Assembly (NCBI GenBank): GCA_025463135.1
Contig: JAOAPY010000051.1
Coordinates: 1-64,000, forward strand
Length of the DNA: 64,000 nt
DNA from: Acidobacteriota bacterium
GTDB taxonomy: Bacteria; Acidobacteriota; Blastocatellia; Pyrinomonadales; Pyrinomonadaceae
Direction of reading: 5' to 3'
Shown: positions 1 to 7,577 of the stretch, piece after piece
How positions within the stretch are numbered: position 1 is the stretch's first letter
Layout: each line of letters opens with the position of its first letter
Program-made: the position numbers and the translations under genes
The notes under the pieces: generated by a model
What the model was told of the DNA's origin: nothing
What the model saw: the letters and a program-made list of their open reading frames with translations, nothing else
Database searches by the model: none

Positions 1-563
1 GTTCCCACCGCGGCAATGGCGAGGCCGAGGAGAGCGGCCGAGTCTTCCAGCAGCACCATGAACTTTGGAGGATCCTTGCTTCCTCGCAGCGCGCTCCAGA
101 ATGAGCGGCGCGGACCTGTGCGGCGAAAAACCCGAACCGCGATGATCCAGCTCGCGCCTTCGAAAAGCGCCGACAGCGCCAGGACGATGAAAATCACCGT
201 CGGCCGCTCGATGGCGCTCGGAGCGGTGATTTGGACGATGCCTTTGAAGAAGGCGACCACGGCGCCCAGCGCGAACACGAGCATCGCAACCACGAAGCTC
301 CAGAAATAGACCTCGCGTCCATGACCGAAAGGAAACTGCTCGTCAGGCAGGAGTTCGGCGCGCCTGATGCCCCACAGCAGCAGGAGTTCGTTTCCCGTGT
401 CGACGAAACTGTGGACTGCCTCGGAGAAAAGGGCGGTCGACCCAGTCACCAAGGCTGCCGCCAGTTTGGTCCCGGCGACCAGGAGGTTGCCCAGGAGCGC
501 AGCCCAGACGACGAACGATGACGAGTCTGTCGAAATGCCCGAATCGGAAGGCTGGGCCATCAT
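1..563 (-). CDS. Cation diffusion facilitator (CDF) family transporter, partial
   Basis: Cut by the left edge of the window; only the N-terminal ~187 residues are visible, reading from an ATG at 561-563 (a second ATG follows directly). Hydrophobic segments begin near residue 15. The second carries HSFVDTGNE, the His-x3-Asp metal site typical of CDF transporters, and the fifth carries the motif LLEDSAALLGL, usual in one bacterial CDF branch. CDF proteins export Zn, Fe, Mn or Co by proton antiport at the inner membrane; substrate cannot be told from this part. No strong ribosome site is seen. It ends the minus-strand block that starts at 5783. Confidence 0.8.
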   Translation of the reverse strand, partial: MMAQPSDSGISTDSSSFVVWAALLGNLLVAGTKLAAALVTGSTALFSEAVHSFVDTGNELLLLWGIRRAELLPDEQFPFGHGREVYFWSFVVAMLVFALGAVVAFFKGIVQITAPSAIERPTVIFIVLALSALFEGASWIIAVRVFRRTGPRRSFWSALRGSKDPPKFMVLLEDSAALLGLAIAAVG

Positions 564-616
564 GCAATGATGTCCGAAAGGCGCCTCCTCCGGTTTCTGG
601 TCCGACCCGGAGGTCG

Positions 617-1615
617 CTATCTGTCGATCCATTGATCGGCAAATGCCACTGGCGCCCAGCTATAGCCACTCCCCTCCTTGCGCAGGCGACCCAGACTGGG
701 AAATAACATGTGCGGCCCCGCGATCACGACATTCTCTCGCGCCAGCCTGGGCAGCAATTGATTCCGTGTCGCCGCAGCCGCAGTCGCGCCGATGTCGAAG
801 ACTACCGTGACCTCAGGATGCCGTAGCTGGACGCGCTGCGCATGGATGACGTCGCCCCAGAACAGGATCTTTTGTCCCTTCGACGAAAACTCATAGCCGG
901 TATGTCCTGGAGTATGACCAGGCAGCGGCACGAGTCGCATGCCGTCCACGATCGCCTCGGAGCCACTGAATGTATGCCACTTGCCGGTTTCGAGGTACGG
1001 CGTTGCGATGGCTTGCGCGCTCTGGAAGAACGGTTGCGCATCCGTTGGCGCCTTGGCAGCGATTTCCGGCGACAACCAAAAGTCGTTTTCCGCCTTCGCG
1101 ACGTAGACCTCGGCATTTGGAAAGACGCGCTTGCCGTCCTGGGTGGTGAGGCCTCCGACGTGATCGGAGTGCAGGTGCGTGACCAGAACGAGGCCGACGT
1201 CTTCCGGCGCATAGCCTGCGCTGCGGAGATTGCCCGCCAGGCGCCCGAGCATTCCCCCACCAAACCAGGTGCCTGCGCCCGCATCCACCAGGATCAGCTG
1301 CTTGCCAGTGTTGACCAGGAAGCCTGTTTCGGCGCCATCCAGCATGTGCGGATCCTCGTGGAGTGCCTTTGCAACACCAGCTATCGTCGCTTTCTTTCCT
1401 CTCAGCCAGTGCGGATCGAATACGCCGAGCCCGTCGAACAAGGCCGTCACTTCGAGATCGCCGACCTTCATGCGGTAGAAACCTGGCACCTGATCATGAT
1501 GCTGCGGCGTAGCAGCCGAAACGGCGTTCGGTGCAGCAACAGAGCTGGTCAGCGCCACCAGAAGCGCACCGGCGAAGAGCTTCGAATATCCCTTCAAGAA
1601 GTTTGCGAATGACAT
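617..1615 (-). CDS. Exported metallo-beta-lactamase-fold hydrolase
   Basis: 332 residues. An N-terminal signal peptide (about residues 1-34, with a cleavable AVSAA region) indicates export. The zinc-binding motif THLHSDH gives His147, His149, Asp151 and His152; further ligands are His234 (LPGHTPGHTG) and Asp255 (FWGDVIH). This is the layout of the lactonase/hydrolase branch of the MBL superfamily that includes quorum-quenching AHL lactonases and many esterases. Substrate cannot be assigned. It is followed by the CDF transporter gene on the same strand, 53 bases apart. Confidence 0.85.
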   Translation of the reverse strand: MSFANFLKGYSKLFAGALLVALTSSVAAPNAVSAATPQHHDQVPGFYRMKVGDLEVTALFDGLGVFDPHWLRGKKATIAGVAKALHEDPHMLDGAETGFLVNTGKQLILVDAGAGTWFGGGMLGRLAGNLRSAGYAPEDVGLVLVTHLHSDHVGGLTTQDGKRVFPNAEVYVAKAENDFWLSPEIAAKAPTDAQPFFQSAQAIATPYLETGKWHTFSGSEAIVDGMRLVPLPGHTPGHTGYEFSSKGQKILFWGDVIHAQRVQLRHPEVTVVFDIGATAAAATRNQLLPRLARENVVIAGPHMLFPSLGRLRKEGSGYSWAPVAFADQWIDR

Positions 1616-1735
1616 TTGGAACTCTCCATCTATGAGGTTTGAACCGAAGTCGATGCGGGAGAGGCTGACGCCGCAAGCGAGACTCCACGGATACGCATCT
1701 CGAGAACCTTCGAATGACGATTGCCACCACTGTTT

Positions 1736-1981
1736 CTAGAAAGAACCCACACCATCGGCAAAACCGTTTGCCACCAGGACCGGCATGCGTAGCTTGCCAA
1801 GATGCTGACGTGCCGCTCCATCGCCCTGCCACCACGACACGATCGCCTCGCGCTGTCGACGGTCGGATTCCTCCGCAATGGGCGGGCGCTCACCGAAACG
1901 AATGCGATCGAAATGCCGTCGGGCGGCTGCGGTCCCAGCTTCGGTTCCCGTGAAGAACAAGAGATCCGATGCGCCTTTGCC
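1736..1981 (-). pseudogene. Alpha/beta-hydrolase remnant (C-terminal piece)
   Basis: An open frame here translates to a stretch that aligns by eye with residues ~163-243 of the intact alpha/beta hydrolase at 4935-5783: SDLLFFTGTEAGTAAARRHF against VKFSPSAAGQAAGREF, and MPVLVANGFADGVGSF against QPTLVVNGSNDVIMPTVNSF. The N-terminal nucleophile half is absent and the frame stops before the catalytic His region; other frames give no good continuation. Best read as a decayed, truncated paralogue lying between two intact genes. The match is seen by eye only, so confidence is moderate. Confidence 0.5.
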
Positions 1982-2063
1982 AGCGCTTTCGCGGGACGAA
2001 CCCGAACGGCCAACGATCCGTCTTTCGTCGGGATCCGGGTTGAGTCCTTGCTTGTCTTCCAAA

Positions 2064-2783
2064 TCACTTGCGGACCGCCAGGTCGGTGTAATCGAGAATG
2101 AAAGACGTACGTCCTGACAGGAGGGCGCCCTCCGGCGTGCGCCTGACAACGCGCCGCAAAGTCGGAAAGACGAGTCCGTCCAGGGTCACGAGGTCATAGC
2201 AGTAGTGTGCTGCGACGCCGCCGAGCACATCAGTGGTGTAGTCGAGCCGTCTTAGCAGGAAGTCGTCGCCGAAATAGAGCTTTTGCACCTTCGTGTGCGC
2301 AGGCACGTCGTCCGGGTAGGTCACCTCGATGACGCGCCAGGTTTCGCCACCTTCGACGTGCGCCTCGAGCTCTCGCGTGGCGAAGTCCGGCCGAGCGAAC
2401 AGGAAGGGCGCTGTCAGATAGTTCCAGATCGCGTAGCCGAGAAAGTAGGTCAGGTGCAGGCGATCCCAGGGCGTTTCGCGCACATGTCCAGCAAAGGCCG
2501 CGCGCGGATCGGAGCGCTCTTCGACGACCGTGCCGTCACGGCGTTCGATCCAAACCCGATTTGGGGTGAAGATCCACCGGTCATCGGACTCATCGCCCAG
2601 CCTCTGAAAGACGGTTCGAGGTGTCGCAGCGTCCACCGAAGCCGAAGGCCGGTGATGACCAGGAAAACCCTTGATCTCCAGCAGCCCACCGGAGAAGTTG
2701 AACGTCACATCGATCGCGCGAACGTTGCGCCAGCGGTCGAGGCCGCCATGTGCTGCGATGACGGAACTTAGGAGATTGTTCAT
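2064..2783 (-). CDS. LolA-like / conserved hypothetical protein
   Basis: 239 residues from an ATG at 2781-2783 (MNNLLSSVIAAHGGL) preceded by AAGGT; a longer frame to 2912 exists, but its extra 43 residues are low-complexity and Pro-rich and look untranslated. The body is rich in beta strands (FNFSGGLLEIKG, TKVQKLYFGDDFLLRRLDYT), the look of the LolA/outer-membrane-lipoprotein-carrier-like fold. No signal peptide is obvious with this start. Function unknown. It lies downstream of the GST gene in the same direction, and such proteins often accompany GST/SDR detoxification genes. Confidence 0.65.
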   Translation of the reverse strand: MNNLLSSVIAAHGGLDRWRNVRAIDVTFNFSGGLLEIKGFPGHHRPSASVDAATPRTVFQRLGDESDDRWIFTPNRVWIERRDGTVVEERSDPRAAFAGHVRETPWDRLHLTYFLGYAIWNYLTAPFLFARPDFATRELEAHVEGGETWRVIEVTYPDDVPAHTKVQKLYFGDDFLLRRLDYTTDVLGGVAAHYCYDLVTLDGLVFPTLRRVVRRTPEGALLSGRTSFILDYTDLAVRK

Positions 2784-2934
2784 GTTGGCTACCTTTTCTT
2801 GATGGTCCGGAGGCCGGGGCGCCGGAGCAGTCGGACCTGTAGTCCCCACCGCGGCAACATGAGGGTCAGTGCGAAGAGTCACGAGATGGCTGCTCGTGCT
2901 GGTCAGCGACATGGCGGTTGTCCTGCATCCGGGA

Positions 2935-3579
2935 TCAGGCGGCGGCGCTGGGACGGCTGGACACGTTGCCGTACCAGCGCTTCAGCGCCGTCTGATCCGC
3001 CGGCACGGACAGCTCGAGCGCCTTTGCAAAGTCCACCGTCACGAGGGCGGTGATGTCGGCCGCCGAGTAGCGCTCGCCGGCGACGAATGGCACTTGCCGC
3101 AGCCGCTCGTTCAGGTCTGCGAAGAAGTTGTTCACGCGAAGCACACTGCGCTCGACCAACGCCGGTATTTGCTCGTAGTCATGGGGTCCGGCGATGGCGC
3201 GGCCCTTCAGCCCGACAACCTTGTTGCGCACGCCTTCCATCACCGCGGCGAAGCCCTCCAGCTCGGCGCGCCGCTCCCACATTGCGATGAGGCCCTTGTC
3301 CCTGGGCGTGACGCCAAGCAGAGGCCTTTCAGGAAAGGCTTCGTCGAGATAGCGCATGATGGCCGGTACTTCGCCGATGGCGGTGCCATCCTCCAGCACC
3401 AGGATGGGAACTACTCGACGCGGGTTGATCGCCCGATAGGCCTCGGATTGCTGCTCACCTTTGCCAAGATCCACTGGGACCTGGAGAACCGACAGTCCCT
3501 TCTCGGCGAGGAAAATGCGTATGCGCCGTGAGTTGGGCGAGCCCGAGGATTGGTAAAGCTTGATCTTGTCAGAAGTCAT
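2935..3579 (-). CDS. Glutathione S-transferase family protein
   Basis: 214 residues from ATG 3577-3579, with CGGAGA about ten bases upstream. The N-terminal thioredoxin-like domain (about 1-82) carries SSGSPNSRRIRIFLAEKGL with the usual cis-Pro region RVVPILVLEDG and IGEVPAIMRYLDE. The C-terminal all-helical domain carries FVAGERYSAADITA, the N-capping/hydrophobic staple motif of GSTs. It would conjugate or reduce electrophiles with glutathione in the cytoplasm; acidobacteria often lack glutathione synthesis, which fits an imported gene. A longer frame to 4152 overlaps the DUF427 gene and is not credible. Confidence 0.88.
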   Translation of the reverse strand: MTSDKIKLYQSSGSPNSRRIRIFLAEKGLSVLQVPVDLGKGEQQSEAYRAINPRRVVPILVLEDGTAIGEVPAIMRYLDEAFPERPLLGVTPRDKGLIAMWERRAELEGFAAVMEGVRNKVVGLKGRAIAGPHDYEQIPALVERSVLRVNNFFADLNERLRQVPFVAGERYSAADITALVTVDFAKALELSVPADQTALKRWYGNVSSRPSAAA

Positions 3580-3692
3580 CGCGAAGATCTCCGAATAAGT
3601 TGCCGCTCGTGCGCCTACCCGCGCCACTTCTTCCGCATGTCCGTCCATGGGGATCTCGTGTTTATGGTGTCCATCGATGACGCCCGGCGCGT

Positions 3693-4076
3693 TCAGTCCG
3701 CGAGCTGTTCCTCTATCGCATCGACACGATCTGGATAGAAGGCGACGTGATTCCTGATCGCCGCGACGGCTGCGTACGGCGCTTCGTAGGTCCACACCGC
3801 GTTCACTGACCGCTCTCCGCCGGGCAGGATGCTGTAGTAGGAGCAATCGCCCTTGTAGGGACAGTACGTCTGATGGTCCGTTCGTTCCAGCAGCGTCATG
3901 TCGACGTCCTTTAGCGGGATGTACTGCACCGCCGCGTAACCAGCCTCTCTCAACACAAGTGCACTTCGCGTGTCCGCGATCTTGCGGCCCGCGACCGACA
4001 CGGTGACTCGCGCCGGATTCGCCTCGATCGTGATCGGATGGTTGGGTCCCGGCAGCTTGATTGATCTGGTTTCCAT
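3693..4076 (-). CDS. DUF427 domain protein
   Basis: 127 residues from ATG 4074-4076 (METRSIKLPGPNHPITIE), with AAGGAAA upstream. It matches the small DUF427 family: the signature region includes VRFAxx-type strands and TYCPYKGDCSYYSI followed by VWTYEAPYAA and the C-terminal FYPDRVD. The conserved Cys residues (TYCPYKGDC) are both present. Biochemical role is not known; family members are cytoplasmic. It sits between the GST and SDR genes in one direction, with a 113-base gap to the GST start. Confidence 0.85.
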   Translation of the reverse strand: METRSIKLPGPNHPITIEANPARVTVSVAGRKIADTRSALVLREAGYAAVQYIPLKDVDMTLLERTDHQTYCPYKGDCSYYSILPGGERSVNAVWTYEAPYAAVAAIRNHVAFYPDRVDAIEEQLAD

Positions 4077-4148
4077 GGCGCTGGTTTTCCTTGTGTGGAC
4101 GTGAATCACGTGGGAGTTCTGTGGGGTGAGGATAGTCAGGCGCCCGGG

Positions 4149-4898
4149 TCACGAGGCAGTCTTGCCGCCATTGACGCCGATGATCTGACCGGTGATGTAG
4201 TCCACCTTGTCGGACGCCAGAAACACGATCGTCTGAGCGATCTCTTCAGGCCTTCCCGCCCGCTTCGCCGGCACGCCGGCAATCAGGCCGGCCTTTCGGT
4301 CGGCATTGCCGGTGAAACGCGCAAGCAGCGCGGTCTCCACGGGCCCGGGAGCGACCGCATTGACCCGTACGCCCGCTGCCGCACCTTCGAGTGCGGCACT
4401 TTTCGTCAGGCCTTCGACCGCGTGCTTGCTGGCAACATACATCGACGCGCCCGCCGCGCCGCGGCTGCCCATGGTCGACGACAGATTGACGATGCTGCCG
4501 TGCCCTTGGGCCAGCATCACGCGCATTTCGTGCTTCAGGCTCAAGATGGTGCCGAGCACGTTGGTATCGAACGTAGCGGCATAGGTCTCGGCGGATTGTT
4601 CCGTCAATGCGCCGGGCTGGCCTTCGGTACCAGCGTTGTTGACGGCGACATCCAGGCGACCAAAGCGCTCGACCGTCCTGTCAACGAGATTGCGCACGTC
4701 GTCCTCGCGGCGGACATCGGCGCGCACGAATTCCGCTTCGGCGCCAAGAGCGCGCAGTTCAGTGACCAGCACCTGCCCGCCATCGTCATGTCGACCAGAG
4801 ACCACGACGCGTGAACCGTCCCGGGCGAATGCGAGCGCGGTTGCGCGGCCGATGCCGGTAAGCGCTCCCGTGATGAGTACGACCGGGTGGGTGTTCAC
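4149..4898 (-). CDS. SDR family oxidoreductase
   Basis: 249 residues, the normal size for classical short-chain dehydrogenases. The Rossmann cofactor motif TGALTGIG is at residues 10-17, NNAG at 87-90, and the catalytic set is Ser140/141, Tyr154 and Lys158 (YVASK). The C-terminal end has the ITGQIIGVNGG strand typical of the family. It would be an NAD(P)-dependent alcohol/ketone oxidoreductase; Arg/His after the beta2 strand (SGRHDD) suggests NADPH. It lies 36 bases downstream of the alpha/beta hydrolase gene, so the two are probably co-transcribed. Confidence 0.92.
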   Translation of the reverse strand: MNTHPVVLITGALTGIGRATALAFARDGSRVVVSGRHDDGGQVLVTELRALGAEAEFVRADVRREDDVRNLVDRTVERFGRLDVAVNNAGTEGQPGALTEQSAETYAATFDTNVLGTILSLKHEMRVMLAQGHGSIVNLSSTMGSRGAAGASMYVASKHAVEGLTKSAALEGAAAGVRVNAVAPGPVETALLARFTGNADRKAGLIAGVPAKRAGRPEEIAQTIVFLASDKVDYITGQIIGVNGGKTAS

Positions 4899-4934
4899 AG
4901 GTGCTGTCCTTTCGGGTGAATACGCTGAAACGAC

Positions 4935-5783
4935 TTAATCGGACAGGAACATCGAGACATGACCGACGAAGAGTTCCGGGTACTGGTGGTGCGCGCCGTG
5001 ATTGGAGTCGGGGTAGATGATCAGCTGCGCATTCGGGAGGTTCTGCTGCATGATGAAAGAGTTCACCGTGGGCATGATCACGTCGTTGCTGCCGTTCACG
5101 ACGAGTGTTGGCTGCCTGATTGTCTTCAGATAGTCGTAGGACCCCTTTTTCTGGACGCCCCACTTTTCCATCGCTTCGACCTGGGCGGGCGACACCTTGT
5201 CGTTCACTTCGGGATCGCGCCCGACCTGACGAAGATGCGTGCGCTTCAGGAACTCCCGTCCCGCCGCCTGGCCTGCCGCGGACGGACTGAATTTGACCGC
5301 GAGCCAGACGCCCTCGGGCGGATCGTAGGTGGCGCCAAAGAGCCGCCCTGCAGCCTGGGTCAGCGACTCCATTCCCTGACCGCCGCGCGGACCTGTGCCA
5401 TCGACGATCAACCTGCGAACGAGATCGGGCGCTTGCAAAGTGATTTCCTGCGCGACCATGCCGCCGATCGAAAAGCCAAGTACGTCAACTTGCTTCAGGC
5501 CCAGCGCCCTGATGAAGGCGATGGCGTTAGCGCCTATCTGCTCAAACGTCGTCGGGACCTCGCCGGAGCTGCTGGAGACGCCCGCGTTGTTGAACAGGAT
5601 CACCTCACGATCGCGAGCGAGGCCATCCGTAACCGCCGGGTCCCAATAATCCATGGTGCCGATGTAGTGCTGGCAGAAGACGAGAGGCACGCCGCCGGTC
5701 TTGCCGAATCGGCGATAGGCGAAATGGATTCCGTTGGCCTCGACGAACTGTGTCGGCGCGGTCTGATGCGTGTAGTTACTCAT
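4935..5783 (-). CDS. Alpha/beta-fold hydrolase
   Basis: 282 residues. The nucleophile elbow GFSIGG gives Ser105; the acid is probably Asp234 (GSNDVIMP) and the catalytic His is His262 (DSNHGAHHQYPE). There is no signal peptide, so it is cytoplasmic. The family covers esterases, haloperoxidase-like and epoxide-type hydrolases; substrate unknown. It is the first gene of the minus-strand block that runs to the left edge, and a partial paralogue remains at 1736-1981. Confidence 0.9.
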   Translation of the reverse strand: MSNYTHQTAPTQFVEANGIHFAYRRFGKTGGVPLVFCQHYIGTMDYWDPAVTDGLARDREVILFNNAGVSSSSGEVPTTFEQIGANAIAFIRALGLKQVDVLGFSIGGMVAQEITLQAPDLVRRLIVDGTGPRGGQGMESLTQAAGRLFGATYDPPEGVWLAVKFSPSAAGQAAGREFLKRTHLRQVGRDPEVNDKVSPAQVEAMEKWGVQKKGSYDYLKTIRQPTLVVNGSNDVIMPTVNSFIMQQNLPNAQLIIYPDSNHGAHHQYPELFVGHVSMFLSD

Positions 5784-6194
5784 AACAATTCGTAAGCTCC
5801 CTCGACTCTTAAGTCATTTTCGTTTTGTCTTAAGCTCCACCCTGGAGCGGGTGCACGCTGAGTGCCATTGCGATTTCCTTGAATTTCAGGCCCTTAGGGC
5901 TTGACTCGGGGCCGCTTTTTCGGCGTTTGCTGAAACTTCGGCTTGCAAATCGTCGGTAGCAGGTTCGCGTTTGATTGGGGCAATAGGCTTGTGGCCGAAG
6001 AGGTGCGAGTTGAGGGATGAGGTCAGTACCGGGAGCGGTAGCGACCGGATCCAACTCTCAACGAGGTTTTACAGCCTTCCCCTACCCGAGCGTCGATTGC
6101 GGGATCCGGTCGCTTACCGCTCCCGGTTCTGTAATTAGGCCCTCCGGATTGGGCGTAGTGCCCTCAACTAGATCAAACTAAACCAGTACGCCTC
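5784..6194. other. Intergenic region at the end of the left gene block
   Basis: No credible gene. A 74-codon frame on the minus strand (5830-6054) is low-quality and looks like translated repeat. The region holds an inverted repeat (6028-6127) and a hairpin-like CTCTTGCCGAAGAG just before the promoter of the next gene. It marks the change from the left minus-strand block to the plus-strand aminomethyltransferase cluster. Confidence 0.6.
6028..6127. repeat. 25-bp inverted repeat
   Basis: The left arm 6028-6052 (accgggagcggta...ggatcc) and the right arm 6102-6127 are reverse complements except for one extra base. The arms are separated by about 50 bases. A related GTCAGTACC-type palindrome occurs at 39061-39095, which suggests a dispersed family. 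Confidence 0.7.
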
Positions 6195-6224
6195 TTGCCG
6201 AAGAGTCGCACGCATACCTATAAT
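6195..6224 (+). promoter_or_regulatory. Sigma-70-type promoter for the aminomethyltransferase cluster
   Basis: TTGCCG at 6195-6200 and TATAAT at 6219-6224 are spaced by 18 bases, about 52 bases before the ATG at 6277. A full-consensus -10 box makes this the best promoter seen for the plus-strand cluster. Confidence 0.6.
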
Positions 6225-6276
6225 CGCCCGCACTAATAATCATCTCTTCCGATCTATTCTAAAGTCATCGCGTACT

Positions 6277-7479
6277 ATGCCCATCGGAACCGCATTCCAC
6301 GACAGGACCTTTCCGCTCTGCGAAAGTCTTAACTATCGCGAGTGGTCCGGCTATTACGCGGTCAGCGCGTACGAACCGCATCACGAACATGAATACAATG
6401 CGATTCGCAATGCCGCGGCGCTCATCGACATCTCACCTTTGTTCAAATACAGACTAACAGGCAGGGATGCGACTCGGTTGGTGGACCGCATCATCACGCG
6501 TGACATGCGCAAGGTCACGGTGGGCCAGGTGATCTACACACCCTGGTGCGATGAACAGGGAAAGGTCATTGATGACGGCACCGTTTCGCGGCTGGAGGAA
6601 AACACGTATCGCTGGACCGCGGCCGATCCCAGCCTGCGCTGGTTCACACAAAACGCAGTCGGGATGGACGTGCGGATCGAGGACATTTCCGAAAGCATCG
6701 CGGCGCTCGCGCTTCAGGGTCCCACCTCCGGACGTTTATTGACGCACCTTGTGAAAGATGCAGATGTCAGCACCCTGAAATATTTCCGAGTCACTAAGGC
6801 GACGATCGCGGCCGTGCCGGTCGAGATTTCGCGTACAGGTTACACCGGCGATCTCGGCTACGAGATCTGGGTACCCGCCGATCAAGCCGGGAAAGTCTGG
6901 GACGCTCTGATGGACCAGGGCCGCGCGTTTGATATTCATCCGGCGGGCATGCTGGCGTTGGATGTGGCCCGCATCGAAGCAGGTCTTTTGCTCATCGAGG
7001 TTGATTTCAACAGCAGTAAGAAAGCGTTGATCGAAGAGCAGAAATATTCGCCGTTTGAGATGGGATTGACTCGTTTGGTTAATCTCGACAAAGCCAGGTT
7101 TGTGGGTCAGTCGGCGTTGAAAGAAGAACAAAGACACGGATCTGCGAGAGAGATTGTGGGGCTCGCAATTGACTGGACCGAAGTGGAAAAGCTTTACGAA
7201 GACGTCGGCCTGCCGCCGGCCGTATCAGCTATCGCTTCCAGAGTTGCCGTGCCGGTCTTCAAAGACGGAACGCAGGTCGGCAAAGCCACCTCGAGCACCT
7301 GGTCACCGGTTTTGAAAAAGATGATTGCGCTGGCAACGATCAAACGGGAGCATACCAGGATCGGTACGCGGCTCCAGTTTGAGATCACGGTAGAGTCTGT
7401 GCGCCATCGTGTCGCTGCCACCGTTGTGAAGATGCCGTTTTTCAATCCGAAACGTAAAACCGCAACTCCTGTCAGTTGA
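6277..7479 (+). CDS. GcvT-like aminomethyltransferase family protein
   Basis: 400 residues. It resembles the T-protein of glycine cleavage: YTPWCDEQGKVIDDG (about 87-101) holds the conserved Asp of the folate site, ISRTGYTGDLGYEIWVP the second conserved block, and the C-terminal barrel (about 300-390) ends TPVS. It is a stand-alone member, not next to gcvH or gcvP. The partner genes are a Rieske oxygenase and an APC permease, so a role in taking methyl or formaldehyde units from N-methyl compounds (dimethylglycine, sarcosine or betaine type) to tetrahydrofolate is inferred. No clear Shine-Dalgarno is visible before the ATG. Confidence 0.85.
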   Translation: MPIGTAFHDRTFPLCESLNYREWSGYYAVSAYEPHHEHEYNAIRNAAALIDISPLFKYRLTGRDATRLVDRIITRDMRKVTVGQVIYTPWCDEQGKVIDDGTVSRLEENTYRWTAADPSLRWFTQNAVGMDVRIEDISESIAALALQGPTSGRLLTHLVKDADVSTLKYFRVTKATIAAVPVEISRTGYTGDLGYEIWVPADQAGKVWDALMDQGRAFDIHPAGMLALDVARIEAGLLLIEVDFNSSKKALIEEQKYSPFEMGLTRLVNLDKARFVGQSALKEEQRHGSAREIVGLAIDWTEVEKLYEDVGLPPAVSAIASRVAVPVFKDGTQVGKATSSTWSPVLKKMIALATIKREHTRIGTRLQFEITVESVRHRVAATVVKMPFFNPKRKTATPVS

Positions 7480-7526
7480 TTCTTCTCTCTGCGAGCTTTG
7501 CATCTTTGCGGGAAGCCGCTGATCTC

Positions 7527-7553
7527 TCGCAAAGACGCGCAGTCCGCAAAGTC
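7527..7553. repeat. 9-bp period CGCAAAG array
   Basis: Three 9-base words follow each other (tcgcaaaga, cgcgcagtc, cgcaaagtc). An opposite-strand CTTTGCGGG stretch precedes them at about 7503-7512, giving a loose hairpin. The same words recur at 30463-30490 and 57884-57910. The array lies between the aminomethyltransferase stop and the likely Rieske start, so reading the Rieske frame from 7476 would translate the repeat. Confidence 0.65.
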
Positions 7554-7577
7554 AGATCCAACATCGAGACCTTAGTT

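Noticed and set aside
842-1612. A 256-codon frame opposite the MBL hydrolase
   Set aside because: Antisense shadow; the hydrolase on the minus strand has signal peptide and zinc ligands.
2935-4152. A 405-codon frame covering GST plus upstream DNA
   Set aside because: Its N-terminal third lies antisense in frame to nothing known and overlaps the DUF427 gene; the GST has a good start with a ribosome site at 3579.
5830-6054. A 74-codon frame on the minus strand
   Set aside because: Overlaps the inverted repeat and looks like translated repeat DNA.
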